Notes: generated by a model from the letters alone, not told the origin. Numbered from the stretch's first letter, positions 50,731-60,109 are shown. The stretch: 64,000 nucleotides of DNA from Deinococcus peraridilitoris DSM 19664 (GCF_000317835.1 NC_019793.1:927001-991000), one strand, 5' to 3'. Numbers and translations are program-made.

Positions 50731-51144
50731 GTTCCACCCATCCCTTTTGCCTCTGGGCGGCCCATCGACCACCCGACTTGGCCCTGGATTTGAAATTGCG
50801 CCAAGTGTACCCCACCCGGATGGGAGCCTGCTCGCGGTCCGGCGAAGCTGCCCAGACACCTCAGGTCTGTTACGGTGCCGTGTGGAGCACGCAAAGCGCG
50901 CAACTGCCATTCTCCATGTAACACTCACAGGCCGGAATGAGGACGCGATTAGCGTTCAAGTGACGCAAACGCTAGAATGCCCCTTGACGCACGATATGGT
51001 CGGCGCAGACATGGATCAGACGTCTCCGGACGCCGTGTCAGGCAAAGACAGGGATGAAGGTGCGCTCGAAGCGTCTTGTGGCCTGTAGCCGCGTGACTTT
51101 TTTCCGGCCGCCTTTTGTGACCGGTCCGGCGTAATGGAGGTGCC
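50731..51144. other. 414-nt divergent intergenic region between acs and a GntR gene
   Basis: No convincing gene. On the minus strand TACACT (50804-50809) is a possible -10 of acs. On the plus strand TAGAAT (50973-50978) is overlapped by an inverted repeat TAGCGTT-11 nt-AACGCTA (50950-50974). A 25-codon frame at 51011 lacks a ribosome site and is probably chance. Confidence 0.5.
50950..50974. promoter_or_regulatory. Inverted repeat overlapping a candidate -10 box
   Basis: TAGCGTT and AACGCTA are perfect reverse complements separated by 11 nt, with the right arm running into TAGAAT. Possible operator for the GntR protein encoded downstream. Confidence 0.4.
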
Positions 51145-51840
51145 ATGGCGAAGTATCCGCTGATCAAAACAACCCTCAAAGAGCGCCTGCTGGGAGGTCA
51201 TTACGTCGAAGGCCTACCGCTGCCCAGCGAGCCGCAACTCGCGCGTGAGTTCGAGGTGTCGCGCATGACCGCACGGCGCGCCATCGACGAGTTGGAGCGT
51301 GAAGGCTACGTCTACCGCGTGCAGGGCGCGGGCACCTTTCCGACCGGCAAGCGGTTTCGCCAGGGCATGTTCCGGGTGCGGCCCTTCAAGGAGTGGGCGC
51401 GACACCCCGAGCACCGCACTGTCGTACTGCGCGCAGTCGAGGTCGCGGCGTCTCCCGAGATCGCGGCGGTCCTGCAGGTGCAAAGCGGCGACAAGGTCGC
51501 CTTCGTCCACCGTCTGCGCAGTGCCGGCGACGAACCGCTGGTGATCGAAAAGCGCTACATCAACGCCCAGCTTGCGCCCACGCTGCTCGACCACAATCTG
51601 GCCGTCGAGTCGGTGCACGAGGTGCTGGTGGGCCGGCTGGGCCTGGCGCTGACGCGAGTCGAACAGACCCTCGAAGCCGTCAATCTGCGTCAGGAAGAAG
51701 CCGATCTCTTGCGCGTTCCCCTGGGCACGGCGGCTTTCTTGCTGCGCCGCACCACGTTTGGTGGAATGCAAAGAATCAGTTATGTCAACTACTGGGTGCG
51801 CGGCGACCGCTACGCATTTCAGGACAGCTTCGAACCGTGA
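51145..51840 (+). CDS. GntR-family transcriptional regulator, HutC subfamily
   Basis: A 231-residue regulator. Residues 1-68 form the winged helix (YPLIKTTLKERLLGGHYVEGLPLPSEPQLAREFEVSRMTARRAIDELEREGYVYRVQGAGTF, a textbook GntR HTH). Residues about 85-228 form a UTRA ligand-binding domain with IEKRYINAQLAPTLL and LLRRTTFGGMQRISYVNYW. HutC-type proteins answer to small metabolites such as sugars phosphates or amino-acid derivatives; the ligand is unknown. GGAGGTGCC precedes the ATG. It is divergent from acs and may regulate it. Confidence 0.92.
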   Translation: MAKYPLIKTTLKERLLGGHYVEGLPLPSEPQLAREFEVSRMTARRAIDELEREGYVYRVQGAGTFPTGKRFRQGMFRVRPFKEWARHPEHRTVVLRAVEVAASPEIAAVLQVQSGDKVAFVHRLRSAGDEPLVIEKRYINAQLAPTLLDHNLAVESVHEVLVGRLGLALTRVEQTLEAVNLRQEEADLLRVPLGTAAFLLRRTTFGGMQRISYVNYWVRGDRYAFQDSFEP

Positions 51841-51899
51841 ACGCACTCCAGCCTTTCTCGACAGGCTTGCCGGAAAAGGCACTTGTTTCTTGCACTCGG

Positions 51900-51905
51900 T
51901 ATAAT
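51900..51905 (+). promoter_or_regulatory. Consensus -10 TATAAT of the TetR gene
   Basis: TATAAT ends 6 nt before the ATG at 51912, with no ribosome site: probable leaderless mRNA. Confidence 0.7.
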
Positions 51906-51911
51906 GCCGCA

Positions 51912-52517
51912 ATGGACTCCACCTCGCTGCGCGAGCGACAGAAGGAGCGGCGACGGGCACGTATCTACACCGTGGCCATCGAGCTTTTCAAACGCGGCGG
52001 CTTTCAGAACACCACGGCCACCGACATCGCGCGTGCCGCCAACGTTTCGCGTGGCACTTTCTTCAACTATTACCCTTACAAGGAAGCTGTGCTGCTCGAT
52101 TACGGCTCGGAAATTGTCGAAGGACTGCGCGAATACGCCGAGCAGCGCCTGAGCGAAAACGCCCCGCCGCTGATCATCTTGCAGGAAGTGTGGGAACGCC
52201 TGGCCGATGAAAGTGCCCGGGAGCGCGACCTGATTCCGCCGTTGGCTTACGAGCTGCTCAATCCCGACCCCGAACGGGCCCGCACCGCCTACCAGGCCCT
52301 GCCGCTCTCCAAGGTCATCGAGGTCATTCTGAGGCCACTGCACAGCGCCGGGCAGTTGCGAGGCGACCTGTCCCTGGAGCGCATGACCAACCTGATCGCC
52401 GACACGTACCTGATGACTGCGCTGCGCTGGAGCGCCTACACTGCCGACCGGCCGCTGCGCGAGGAAATGATGCTGACCCTGCAGTTCACGCTGAGCGGTA
52501 TTTTCCGTTCCAGCTGA
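51912..52517 (+). CDS. TetR-family transcriptional regulator
   Basis: A 201-residue regulator. The N-terminal HTH is clear: RARIYTVAIELFKRGGFQNTTATDIARAANVSRGTFFNYYPYKEAVL (about 14-60). The ligand-binding C-terminal half is helical and not assigned. It stands alone as a single gene 71 nt after the GntR gene, with its own TATAAT box. Targets are unknown. Confidence 0.92.
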   Translation: MDSTSLRERQKERRRARIYTVAIELFKRGGFQNTTATDIARAANVSRGTFFNYYPYKEAVLLDYGSEIVEGLREYAEQRLSENAPPLIILQEVWERLADESARERDLIPPLAYELLNPDPERARTAYQALPLSKVIEVILRPLHSAGQLRGDLSLERMTNLIADTYLMTALRWSAYTADRPLREEMMLTLQFTLSGIFRSS

Positions 52518-52599
52518 GTCGGCCAGCACTCCGGGGGTACACCCTTTCTTCGGAATTGACCGGCGAAGCGGGCGCGCGCACTACACTGAAGTCGAGGAA

Positions 52600-54039
52600 A
52601 TGCGCGAAATCTACGTTGCCAATGATTCGCACCGCTGGCCGTTCTCCAAGGGGCTGGTCATCGAGTCGCTGCTCAACGCCGACGTCACGGCGGCAGCCGG
52701 TGTGGCGGTGGCCCGTTCGGTCGAGCAGTACCTGCTCGACCACGAGCTGCGTGTGGTCACCCCGACGCAGCTCAAAAGCATCGTCGTGGGCATCACGCGC
52801 GAGCAGGTCGGGGACACCGAAGCGGGCCGGGTCGAGGCACAGACGCCTGCCTTCGCCGACATCGTGGTCAAGGGTGACGCCGGCGAGCTTCCCTTTTCAC
52901 GCGGCATTCTGGCGCGCTCGCTTGAGGACGTGGGCCTCTCGCCGCGCGCGGCCTACACGGTGGCGAGCCGGGTGGACGGTCGCCTCCGGCGAGCGGGCGA
53001 AACACGGGTCGACTCGAACAAGGTCGGACGCGCCACCGAGGAGATTCTGGCCGAACTGTACGGCGACGAGTGGCGCCTGACCTACCGCTTCCTGCGCAAC
53101 AACCGCGGAAAGCTGGGCGTGATGGATGAAGCCGGTCTGGTGGTTCCTTTCAGCAAAGGCATTCTGAGTCAGTCTCTGCTGGCCGCCGGAGTATCACGCG
53201 AGTATGCCCGGCGGGTGGCGCGCGAAACCCAGCAGCGCCTGCGCGGTGACGAACGTCGCACGGTGTCGCGTGAGGCGGTGGCCGAAACCGTCGAAACCAT
53301 TTTGCGCCGTGACATGGGCGAGCAGATGGCCAACCGCTACCGGCTGCTGCGCGCCATTCGCCGCCCACCCAAACCGATCGTGCTGCTGCTCGGAGGCGTC
53401 AGCGGAACGGGCAAGAGTTTCCTGGCCTCGGAAATCGCTTACCGCCTCAGCATCGCCCGCATCGTGTCGACCGACTCGGTGCGGCAGGTCATGCGCGCGA
53501 CGGTCAGCCCTGCCCTGCTGCCGACGCTGCACGCCAGCACTTTCAACGCCTGGGAAACGATGCTCGATCCCGGCGAGGCGTGTCCTGAGCATCCCAGCGA
53601 GGAGCAGCTGATCGCCGGTTTCCGGGAACAGGTGGCCCAGGTGTCCGTCGGCCTCAAGGCCGTGATCGAGCGCAGCATCGAGGAAGGCACCTCGGTGGTC
53701 GTGGAAGGCGTGCATGCCGCGCCCGGCTACCTGATGTCCGAGATCTTTCAGGACGCGCTGGTGGTACCGATCCTGGTCACCGTTCCCGACGAGGAAGAAC
53801 ACCGCCGCCACTTCGAATCGCGCGATCAGGAGCCCGGCCATTTCCGCCCGCTCAGCCGCTACCTGCGCTACTTTCGCGAGATTCGCGTTTTGCACCAGTA
53901 TCTCTACGATCTCGCTTTGCGCACGGACGTGCCGATGCTGCACTCGCTGTCCCTTGACGACGCGGCCGATCAGGCGGTTGAGATCGTCGCTCAGCGGGTA
54001 CTGAGCCTGCTCGGACAGGAAACTGTCGAATCAGGCTGA
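52600..54039 (+). CDS. 2-phosphoglycerate-kinase-like P-loop protein with three ATP-cone-like repeats
   Basis: A 479-residue protein. Three similar units open it: WPFSKGLVIESLLNADV (about 13), LPFSRGILARSLEDVGL (about 98) and VPFSKGILSQSLLAAGV (about 187), each followed by a helix and an R-x-x-x-L end, resembling ATP-cone modules. The kinase domain begins at about 262 with LLLGGVSGTGKSFLASEIAYRL (Walker A), then STDSVRQVMRAT and VVVEGVHAAPGYL, and ends near 470. The order matches archaeal 2-phosphoglycerate kinase, the first enzyme of cyclic 2,3-diphosphoglycerate synthesis. GAGGAA directly precedes the ATG. Actual substrate uncertain. Confidence 0.8.
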   Translation: MREIYVANDSHRWPFSKGLVIESLLNADVTAAAGVAVARSVEQYLLDHELRVVTPTQLKSIVVGITREQVGDTEAGRVEAQTPAFADIVVKGDAGELPFSRGILARSLEDVGLSPRAAYTVASRVDGRLRRAGETRVDSNKVGRATEEILAELYGDEWRLTYRFLRNNRGKLGVMDEAGLVVPFSKGILSQSLLAAGVSREYARRVARETQQRLRGDERRTVSREAVAETVETILRRDMGEQMANRYRLLRAIRRPPKPIVLLLGGVSGTGKSFLASEIAYRLSIARIVSTDSVRQVMRATVSPALLPTLHASTFNAWETMLDPGEACPEHPSEEQLIAGFREQVAQVSVGLKAVIERSIEEGTSVVVEGVHAAPGYLMSEIFQDALVVPILVTVPDEEEHRRHFESRDQEPGHFRPLSRYLRYFREIRVLHQYLYDLALRTDVPMLHSLSLDDAADQAVEIVAQRVLSLLGQETVESG

Positions 54040-54046
54040 GGTTTGG

Positions 54047-54709
54047 TCAGTCCTCACCCCGAAAGCGGCGCAATTCTTCGATGGCGTGATTGTCGCCCAC
54101 GATCACCAGCGTGTCGTGCAGGCGCAAGTCCTCGTCGGCCCGCGGCGCCACCTCGACCCGCCCGCCCCGATTGAGGGCAATGACCTGCACCCCAAAGCGG
54201 TTGGACAGGTTGAGTTCCTTGAGCGTGCCCCGCAACCGCTCGTTGACACCCAGTTCCACAATCGAGGTGTTGGGTCCCAGGTCGGGGGTGTCCTTGCGCC
54301 GGATACCACCGATGCGCTGTGCAGTGCGCACGCCCATGTCATGCTCGGGGCGGATCACCTCGTCGGCCCCGATTTTTTCCAGCACCCGCGCCGCCACCTC
54401 GTCGGTCGCCTTGCTCACCACATGGCGCGCGCCGAGATTCTTGGCAGCCAGGGTGGCCAGAATATTGGATTTGATGTCGCTGCCAATGGCAATCACGACC
54501 TCGTCGAACTCACCTACCCCGATCGAGCGCAAGGCGCGCTCATCGGTGGCGTCCAGAATGGCCGCGTGTGTGACGAGGTTCATGACCCGCTGCACGTTGT
54601 CTTCCTCGACATCTACTGCCACGACCTCGTGCCCCAGTTCGTACAGCGTGGTGGCCACGGCCGAACCGAACCGACCCAGACCGATCACCAAGCATTGTTT
54701 CGACTTCAT
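54047..54709 (-). CDS. ktrA: Potassium channel regulatory subunit (KtrA/TrkA family)
   Basis: A 220-residue cytoplasmic RCK protein. The Rossmann motif VIGLGRFGSAVATTLYELGHEVVAVD is at about 8-34, AIGSDIKSNILATLAAKNLG at about 77-96, and a TrkA-C domain covers about 140-218. It forms an octameric ring under KtrB and gates K+ uptake in response to nucleotides. TACACT on the minus strand ends 8 nt before the ATG. Its stop is 7 nt from the stop of the convergent gene; ktrB lies upstream on the same strand, 58 nt away. Confidence 0.93.
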   Translation of the reverse strand: MKSKQCLVIGLGRFGSAVATTLYELGHEVVAVDVEEDNVQRVMNLVTHAAILDATDERALRSIGVGEFDEVVIAIGSDIKSNILATLAAKNLGARHVVSKATDEVAARVLEKIGADEVIRPEHDMGVRTAQRIGGIRRKDTPDLGPNTSIVELGVNERLRGTLKELNLSNRFGVQVIALNRGGRVEVAPRADEDLRLHDTLVIVGDNHAIEELRRFRGED

Positions 54710-54767
54710 CGAGTCTCAGTGTAGACCGCAGGACTAGACCGTAGGACAGGCGACGCCATGACGCTGC

Positions 54768-56129
54768 TCAGCCGATCAGGATGTTCTTCTCGGCCGGGTA
54801 GGACACCAGCCGGTGCCGACCGTGGGTGCTGAAGGCCACGGCAAAGGTCAGCGGTCCCACACGGCCGAGGTACATCAGCGCGATCACGATGCCCTGGCCC
54901 CACTCGCTCAGCTGCGCGGTGGTGCCCATGCTGAGCCCCACCGTGCCGAACGCCGAGACCGTTTCGAAGAGCAGGTTCAGAAACGGCAGCTTCGGATTGG
55001 CCAGCACCATCAGCACCAGCGCGCCGTTCACCAGCGCCAGGCTCAGCACCGTGACCACCAGCGCCCGCACAATGGTCTCGGTGTCGATGCGCCGCTGAAA
55101 GGCCTGCGGCTCACCCCTTCCGCGAATCATGCTCCATGAGGCCAGGATCAGTACGAACAGCGTGGTGACCTTGATGCCGCCGCCCGTGGAACCGGGACTC
55201 GCGCCGATGAACATCAGGATGATGGTGAACATCAGCGTGGCGGGCCTCAGCAGGCTGTAGTCGACGGTGTTGAAGCCCGATGAGCGCGGCGTCGTGCTTT
55301 CAAAAAAGCTCACGATCAGCTTTTCCCAGAGCGGCAGTGTGCCCAGGGACTGCGGGTTGGTCCATTCCAGCGCCGCAAAGCCCAGCATGCCCAGGGGAAG
55401 CAGGATGGCGGTCATGAGCAGCACGATCTTGGAGTAGGTCAGCAGCACGTTCGAGCGGCCCGAAGCCCGCCAGGCCGCCAGGTTGACAACCACCAGAAAG
55501 CCCAGGCCGCCGAGAATCACCAGCGTCGCGACCGTCAGGCTGATGACCGGATCGCCGGCGAAGCGCTCCAGGCTGTCAGAGTACAGCGTGAAGCCGCCGT
55601 TGTTGAAGGCGGAGACCGAATAAAAAATGGCGTAATACGCGCCCGTGCCCCAGCCTTCCAGGGGACCGAAACGGCTGTAGAGCACGAGCGCTCCCAAGGC
55701 CTCGAACGCCAGCGTGTACAGCACGATCAAGCGGATCAGGCGCGCCACGCTGCCCACGTCGAAGGCGCCAGTCTGCTCGGCCAGGCGGACGCGGTCGCCA
55801 AAACCGATGCGACGTCCGGCCAGCAGGGCAAACAGCGTCCCGAAGGTCACGATGCCCAGCCCACCGATCTGCATCAGCAGCAGCAGGATGATCTGCCCCA
55901 GCAGGTTGAAGGTCTCCCCGGTGGGCACCACGACCAGTCCGGTCACGCACACGGCGCTCGTCGCCATGAACAGCGCCTGCAGAAAGGTCAGTCTCACGCC
56001 GGGCGCGTGCGTGGCCGGCATGCTCAGCAGCACGCCGCCCAGCAGGCTGATGAGGGCGAACGACAGGGCGATCAGCTGCGGGGGAGACAGTTTTCGGAAG
56101 AAGCGGCGGCGCAGCATGACTGCTTTCAT
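54768..56129 (-). CDS. ktrB: Potassium uptake channel subunit (KtrB/TrkH family)
   Basis: A 453-residue membrane protein with four pore-loop repeats. Filter-like sequences are visible at ATSAVCVTGLVVV (about 56), SVSAFNNGGFTLYS (about 170), TPRSSGFNTVDYS (about 290) and VSAFGTVGLSMGTT (about 402), with the conserved Gly of each filter. The intramembrane loop GASPGSTGGGIKVTT is also present. With KtrA it forms a Na-dependent K+ uptake system. It is the first gene of the pair. Confidence 0.95.
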   Translation of the reverse strand: MKAVMLRRRFFRKLSPPQLIALSFALISLLGGVLLSMPATHAPGVRLTFLQALFMATSAVCVTGLVVVPTGETFNLLGQIILLLLMQIGGLGIVTFGTLFALLAGRRIGFGDRVRLAEQTGAFDVGSVARLIRLIVLYTLAFEALGALVLYSRFGPLEGWGTGAYYAIFYSVSAFNNGGFTLYSDSLERFAGDPVISLTVATLVILGGLGFLVVVNLAAWRASGRSNVLLTYSKIVLLMTAILLPLGMLGFAALEWTNPQSLGTLPLWEKLIVSFFESTTPRSSGFNTVDYSLLRPATLMFTIILMFIGASPGSTGGGIKVTTLFVLILASWSMIRGRGEPQAFQRRIDTETIVRALVVTVLSLALVNGALVLMVLANPKLPFLNLLFETVSAFGTVGLSMGTTAQLSEWGQGIVIALMYLGRVGPLTFAVAFSTHGRHRLVSYPAEKNILIG

Positions 56130-56224
56130 GATGAGGCATCGGGCGCGTCAGTCCAGCAGGCCGCGCTTTCACGGTGCCAGAAGGCTTCAGCATCCGGAGT
56201 GGTCTCACACTTCAGCGTGTGTCC

Positions 56225-56230
56225 TATACT
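56225..56230 (+). promoter_or_regulatory. -10 box TATACT of the methyltransferase gene
   Basis: TATACT ends 8 nt before the ATG at 56239; GGAG in between could also serve as ribosome site. Confidence 0.5.
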
Positions 56231-56238
56231 GGAGCGCT

Positions 56239-57231
56239 ATGCAGGAACGCGTGTACGAACTGGAAGTTTTGAGTGGCCTGGAGCGCTTCGCGCGTGAGGA
56301 GCTGTCCGCCTTGCGTGGCGCGCGTTCGCTGGGCGAACTGCGCTTTACCTACGACGGCTCGACGCGTGCGGTCAAGCGGCTGCTTTCGGCAGTGGCCGCC
56401 TACGAGGTGGAGTATTTCGACGTGCCGCGTCCCAAAGCCCTGCTGGGCCACCAGCATCTCACGCGCCTGCTGCGCTTTGTCGAGGACGTGCTGGAGCAGG
56501 ACACCTTCAAGAGCTTCCGCTTCAGCGCCGCCGGGCGGGAAACGGCGGTGTTCGCGCGCCTCGCCCAGGAAGTCGAGCGCGCCTGTGGCCTCAGGCACGA
56601 CCCCAAGGAAGGCGAGCTGCTGCTGCGGTTTGTGCGTGCCGGCGAGGGCTGGGAAGTGCTCGCCCGCCTGACGCCGCGTCCCCTGTCGGCGCGTTCCTGG
56701 CGGGTATGCAACATGGCAGGCGGCCTCAACGCCACCCTGGCACACGCCATGCTGCGCCTGGGCGGTGTGCGCTCAGGAGACCGGGTCTTCAACCCGATGT
56801 GCGGCTCGGGCACCCTGCTGATCGAGCGTGCCGCGCTGGGCGCTTCAGAGCGGCTCGTGGGCGCCGACGTGGACGAGCGCGCCCTGGAGTGCGCGCGTCA
56901 GAATGTCGCCGTCAGCAAGCATCAAGACATCGAAATCGGGCAGATGAACGTTGTCGAGGCCGAATTGCCCGCACGCGCCTTCGACCTGATCGTCGCCGAC
57001 CTGCCCTGGGGTGACGCGGTGGGCTCGCACGCCTCGAACGCCGAGCTGTACCCGGCGTTTCTGCGCGCCATGGCCCACGTGGGCTCCAAGAATGCGCGTC
57101 TGGTGGTCCTGACGCACGAAGTCACTTTGTTCGAGCGCCTGCTGCAAGACGAACGCCGCTGGACCCTGCGCGAGAGCATGCGGGTATATCACGGTGGGCA
57201 TTACCCGCGCATGTACCTGCTGACCAAGTAG
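56239..57231 (+). CDS. THUMP-domain tRNA guanine-N2 methyltransferase (TrmN/Trm14 type)
   Basis: A 330-residue SAM-dependent methyltransferase. The N-terminal half (to about 155) is a divergent THUMP RNA-binding region, ending in [29 protein letters not shown]. The catalytic domain has [18 protein letters not shown] (about 183-200, SAM loop), [16 protein letters not shown] (about 213), and the catalytic [10 protein letters not shown] (about 254), the N/D-P-P-W variant. This fits Thermus TrmN, which makes m2G at tRNA position 6. Single gene, convergent with ppgK. Confidence 0.85.
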   Translation: MQERVYELEVLSGLERFAREELSALRGARSLGELRFTYDGSTRAVKRLLSAVAAYEVEYFDVPRPKALLGHQHLTRLLRFVEDVLEQDTFKSFRFSAAGRETAVFARLAQEVERACGLRHDPKEGELLLRFVRAGEGWEVLARLTPRPLSARSWRVCNMAGGLNATLAHAMLRLGGVRSGDRVFNPMCGSGTLLIERAALGASERLVGADVDERALECARQNVAVSKHQDIEIGQMNVVEAELPARAFDLIVADLPWGDAVGSHASNAELYPAFLRAMAHVGSKNARLVVLTHEVTLFERLLQDERRWTLRESMRVYHGGHYPRMYLLTK

Positions 57232-57252
57232 CGTGGGCCAAACCGGCGGTGT

Positions 57253-57996
57253 TCAGCGCTCGCGCCCGGCCGCGTACAGGGCGGCGCCGACAATGCCTGC
57301 CTGGTTGCGCAGCTCGGCCAGCTTCACGGGAGTCTTGACCTGCAGCAGCGGCAGGAATTTGTCGCCTTTCTTGCTGACCCCCCCGCCCAAAATGAAGAGG
57401 TCGGGCGAGAAGAGCCGCTCGAGGTACTGCAAGCTGGTGCTCAGTCGTTCGGCCCACTTCTTCCATGACAAGTCCTGATCCTCGCGGACCTTGTCCGAGG
57501 CGTAATGCTCGAGTTCCTTGCCGTTCAGCTCGACGTGCCCCAGCTCGGTGTTCGGCACGAGCAGGCCGCCATGCAGCAGCGCGCTGCCGATACCGGTGCC
57601 CAGGGTCAGCAGCATGACCACACCGTCTTCTCCGCGTCCGGCACCAAAGCGCGCTTCGGCCAGACCGGCCGCGTCGGCGTCGTTGACCACCCGCACGGTG
57701 AGCCCGCTTGCCTCGCTCAGCACCCGTTCGGCGTTGGTGCCAATCCAGCTTTTGTCCACGTTGGCGGCACTGAGCGCCACACCACCACGGATGACTGCCG
57801 GGAACGTGCAGCCCACCGCATCACGCCACCCGAAATGCTCACACAGCTCACGCACCACAAGCGCGACCGCCTGGGGCGTGGAGGGTTGCGGCGTGGGAAT
57901 ACGGTGCCGCTCGGCGATCAGGGTGCCGGAGGTGAGATCGACGGGCGCACCCTTGATGCCGCTGCCGCCGATGTCAATGCCGAGAATCTGGGACAT
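57253..57996 (-). CDS. ppgK: Polyphosphate glucokinase
   Basis: A 247-residue ROK-family kinase phosphorylating glucose with polyphosphate or [20 protein letters not shown] (about 5-21) is the phosphate loop, [17 protein letters not shown] (about 102) holds the catalytic Asp, and [35 protein letters not shown] are the family signatures that separate PpgK from ordinary glucokinase. ATG 57996 is preceded by CAAGAT at 6 nt, a weak -10-like box. Cytoplasmic; it feeds sugars released in region 1 or by other routes into glycolysis. Confidence 0.93.
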   Translation of the reverse strand: MSQILGIDIGGSGIKGAPVDLTSGTLIAERHRIPTPQPSTPQAVALVVRELCEHFGWRDAVGCTFPAVIRGGVALSAANVDKSWIGTNAERVLSEASGLTVRVVNDADAAGLAEARFGAGRGEDGVVMLLTLGTGIGSALLHGGLLVPNTELGHVELNGKELEHYASDKVREDQDLSWKKWAERLSTSLQYLERLFSPDLFILGGGVSKKGDKFLPLLQVKTPVKLAELRNQAGIVGAALYAAGRER

Positions 57997-58387
57997 AGGG
58001 CAATCTTGCCAAAGAAAGCAGGCTTCGGTCCGCTCTCTTAAGAAAGTCACGCCGACTGCGCTGCGCGGAAGCTGCAGATCTGCGTCGGGTGAAGGTTCAA
58101 CCCAATCCATACGCGCGTAAAACGCGTATCACTTACCGAGACGCAGCAGTGTCCACCTCCCCGCTTACCCAAAGGACGATCATGCAGCACCGCGCACATT
58201 TGACAATTTCGATCTGGTTGCCTCAGCGGCGTGGTCGCTCCTTCGTTCCTCGGTTCAGCGGTTGGAAGGAGAGGACACCGTGCCCACACCTGTAATGTTC
58301 CCATCGGCCAGGATTTTCTGGAGCGTGGCCTGGACCCCAGTGGGCCCTCAGCGCGTGGTAGGCTCGTCAACGGGCACGGCCCATCTC
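57997..58387. other. 391-nt divergent region between ppgK and the ECF sigma gene
   Basis: No separate gene is supported. It holds an inverted repeat ATACGCG-CGTAAAA-CGCGTAT at 58109-58129, a TTGACA at 58200 without matching -10, and an alternative in-frame GTG start for the sigma factor at 58280 preceded by AAGGAG at 8 nt. Confidence 0.5.
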
Positions 58388-58912
58388 ATGAATCCAACGG
58401 ACGAACAGCTGATAGCCTTGATGGGCCACGGTCAGGAGGACGCCCTGCGCGAACTCCACCGCCGCTACGCGCCGTACCTGTTTTCAATGGCTCGCCGCAT
58501 GCTCAGCGGGACCGACGACGTGGAAGCCTGTGTGCAGGACGCTTTTGTCAGCGTCTGGAAGCACGCGGCTCGCTTTGATCCTTCTCGCGCGAGCGCCAAG
58601 ACGTGGCTCGTGACCATTGCACACCGCCGTTTCCTGCAGGCCCTGCGCGACCGTCCCGACTCTACCCTGCCCCTCGAAGAATGGGACGCCCCCACCCAGT
58701 CCACCCAGCCGCTCGACCGCATCATGCTGCAAGGCGCCCTCACACAGCTCGACGGCGAACAGCAAAAGCTGATCGAGCTGGCCTTTTACGACGGGTACAG
58801 CCACGGACAGCTGGCCGAGGTGACCGGTTTGCCGCTCGGCACCGTCAAGACCCGCCTGCGGGCCGCCCTGTCCAAACTTCGTACCCATCTGGAGGACAAG
58901 CGTGACGCCTGA
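58388..58912 (+). CDS. ECF-family RNA polymerase sigma factor
   Basis: A 174-residue extracytoplasmic-function sigma factor. Region 2 is ALRELHRRYAPYLFSMARRMLSGTDDVEACVQDAFVSVWKHAARF (about 19-63); region 4 is LDGEQQKLIELAFYDGYSHGQLAEVTGLPLGTVKTRLRAALSKLR (about 122-166), a clear HTH. ATG 58388 gives the standard length; an in-frame GTG at 58280 with a better ribosome site would add 36 residues. It overlaps the anti-sigma gene by 11 nt, the usual SigK/RskA-type pair. Confidence 0.93.
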   Translation: MNPTDEQLIALMGHGQEDALRELHRRYAPYLFSMARRMLSGTDDVEACVQDAFVSVWKHAARFDPSRASAKTWLVTIAHRRFLQALRDRPDSTLPLEEWDAPTQSTQPLDRIMLQGALTQLDGEQQKLIELAFYDGYSHGQLAEVTGLPLGTVKTRLRAALSKLRTHLEDKRDA

Positions 58913-59657
58913 TCAAGATACGCTGACGGCCTACACGCTGGGCTTACTGGAGGGCGAAGAGTTTCGGGCCGTCGAAGCGTACCTGAGTAACCATCCGGAA
59001 GTCGCAGCCCAAGTGCGCGCCGATCACGAAGCACTGGCCGCCTTTGCCCTCAGTCTGCCCCCCGGCGAAGTGCCAAGCGGCAGCGAAGAGCGGCTGCTGG
59101 CACGCCTGCGCAGCGAGGATAAGGCCGCAGCCGTTGTGCCCGGGCCGCCCGCGGTGCTGAGCCTTCCACCCCAACACGCCGCCCCCTTGGGTCCGTCCAG
59201 TGTGTCCACTGCGGGTCAGGACGCTTCCCCTGCAGCGACCACCCGTCGTGTGACACGCACCTGGTGGCCCCTGGCGTTTGCTGCTGCGCTCGCTCTTGTC
59301 ACGGTGCTGGCCTGGCCCAGCTTGCAATCCTGGCAGACCCAGCAGGCACTGCGCACCTATCAGAATCAGGCGGGCGCCGTGACCCATCAGCTGCAGGCAC
59401 AGGGCGGCGAGGCGCTCGGTACCCTCGTGCGCCTCGCGGACGGTCGAACGTTTGTGGTCATCAACGAGCGTCCTCAAGCCGGCCGGGTCTATCAGGCCTG
59501 GGCAGTCGCGGACGGCAAGGCCGTCTCGCTGGGCGTGTTCCAGGATCGGCAGATTCTGACCCAGGTCGCGCCGGGTGCGGCATTCGCCGTATCCGTAGAG
59601 CCTCCCGGGGGCAGCCCGCAGCCCACCAGCACCCCGATCGTGGTGCAGCCCCTATAA
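58902..59657 (+). CDS. Membrane anti-sigma factor (RskA/anti-sigma-K type)
   Basis: A 251-residue protein. Residues 1-70 are the cytoplasmic sigma-binding part (LTAYTLGLLEGEEFRAVEAYLSNHPEVAAQV), which lacks the zinc-binding His/Cys motif. A proline/alanine linker leads to one membrane segment WWPLAFAAALALVTVLAWP (about 122-140). The outer domain from about 165 has GRTFVVINERPQAGRVYQAWAVADGKAVSLGVF and a beta-rich end, the anti-sigma-K fold. It holds the sigma factor inactive until an envelope signal releases it. GTG start, translationally coupled to the sigma gene. Confidence 0.92.
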   Translation: MTPDQDTLTAYTLGLLEGEEFRAVEAYLSNHPEVAAQVRADHEALAAFALSLPPGEVPSGSEERLLARLRSEDKAAAVVPGPPAVLSLPPQHAAPLGPSSVSTAGQDASPAATTRRVTRTWWPLAFAAALALVTVLAWPSLQSWQTQQALRTYQNQAGAVTHQLQAQGGEALGTLVRLADGRTFVVINERPQAGRVYQAWAVADGKAVSLGVFQDRQILTQVAPGAAFAVSVEPPGGSPQPTSTPIVVQPL

Positions 59658-59679
59658 GACCTGAAGACCAGACGAAACG

Positions 59680-59733
59680 GACGAGCAAGAGAAGCAGCGG
59701 AAGGTAGACCTTCCGCTGCTTCTCTTGCTCGTC
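59680..59733. terminator. 26-bp perfect hairpin between convergent anti-sigma and rplT genes
   Basis: The arm 59680-59705 pairs without mismatch with 59708-59733 (core GGAAGGT-AG-ACCTTCC). It lies 22 nt after the anti-sigma stop and 4 nt beyond the rplT stop, so it probably ends transcription from both sides. No T-run is seen on either strand. Confidence 0.75.
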
Positions 59734-59737
59734 TGGC

Positions 59738-60106
<369 letters not shown>

Positions 60107-60109
60107 GGT

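Noticed and set aside
51011..51088. 25-codon frame upstream of the GntR gene
   Set aside because: No ribosome site, no conserved pattern, ends 56 nt before the regulator; probably chance.
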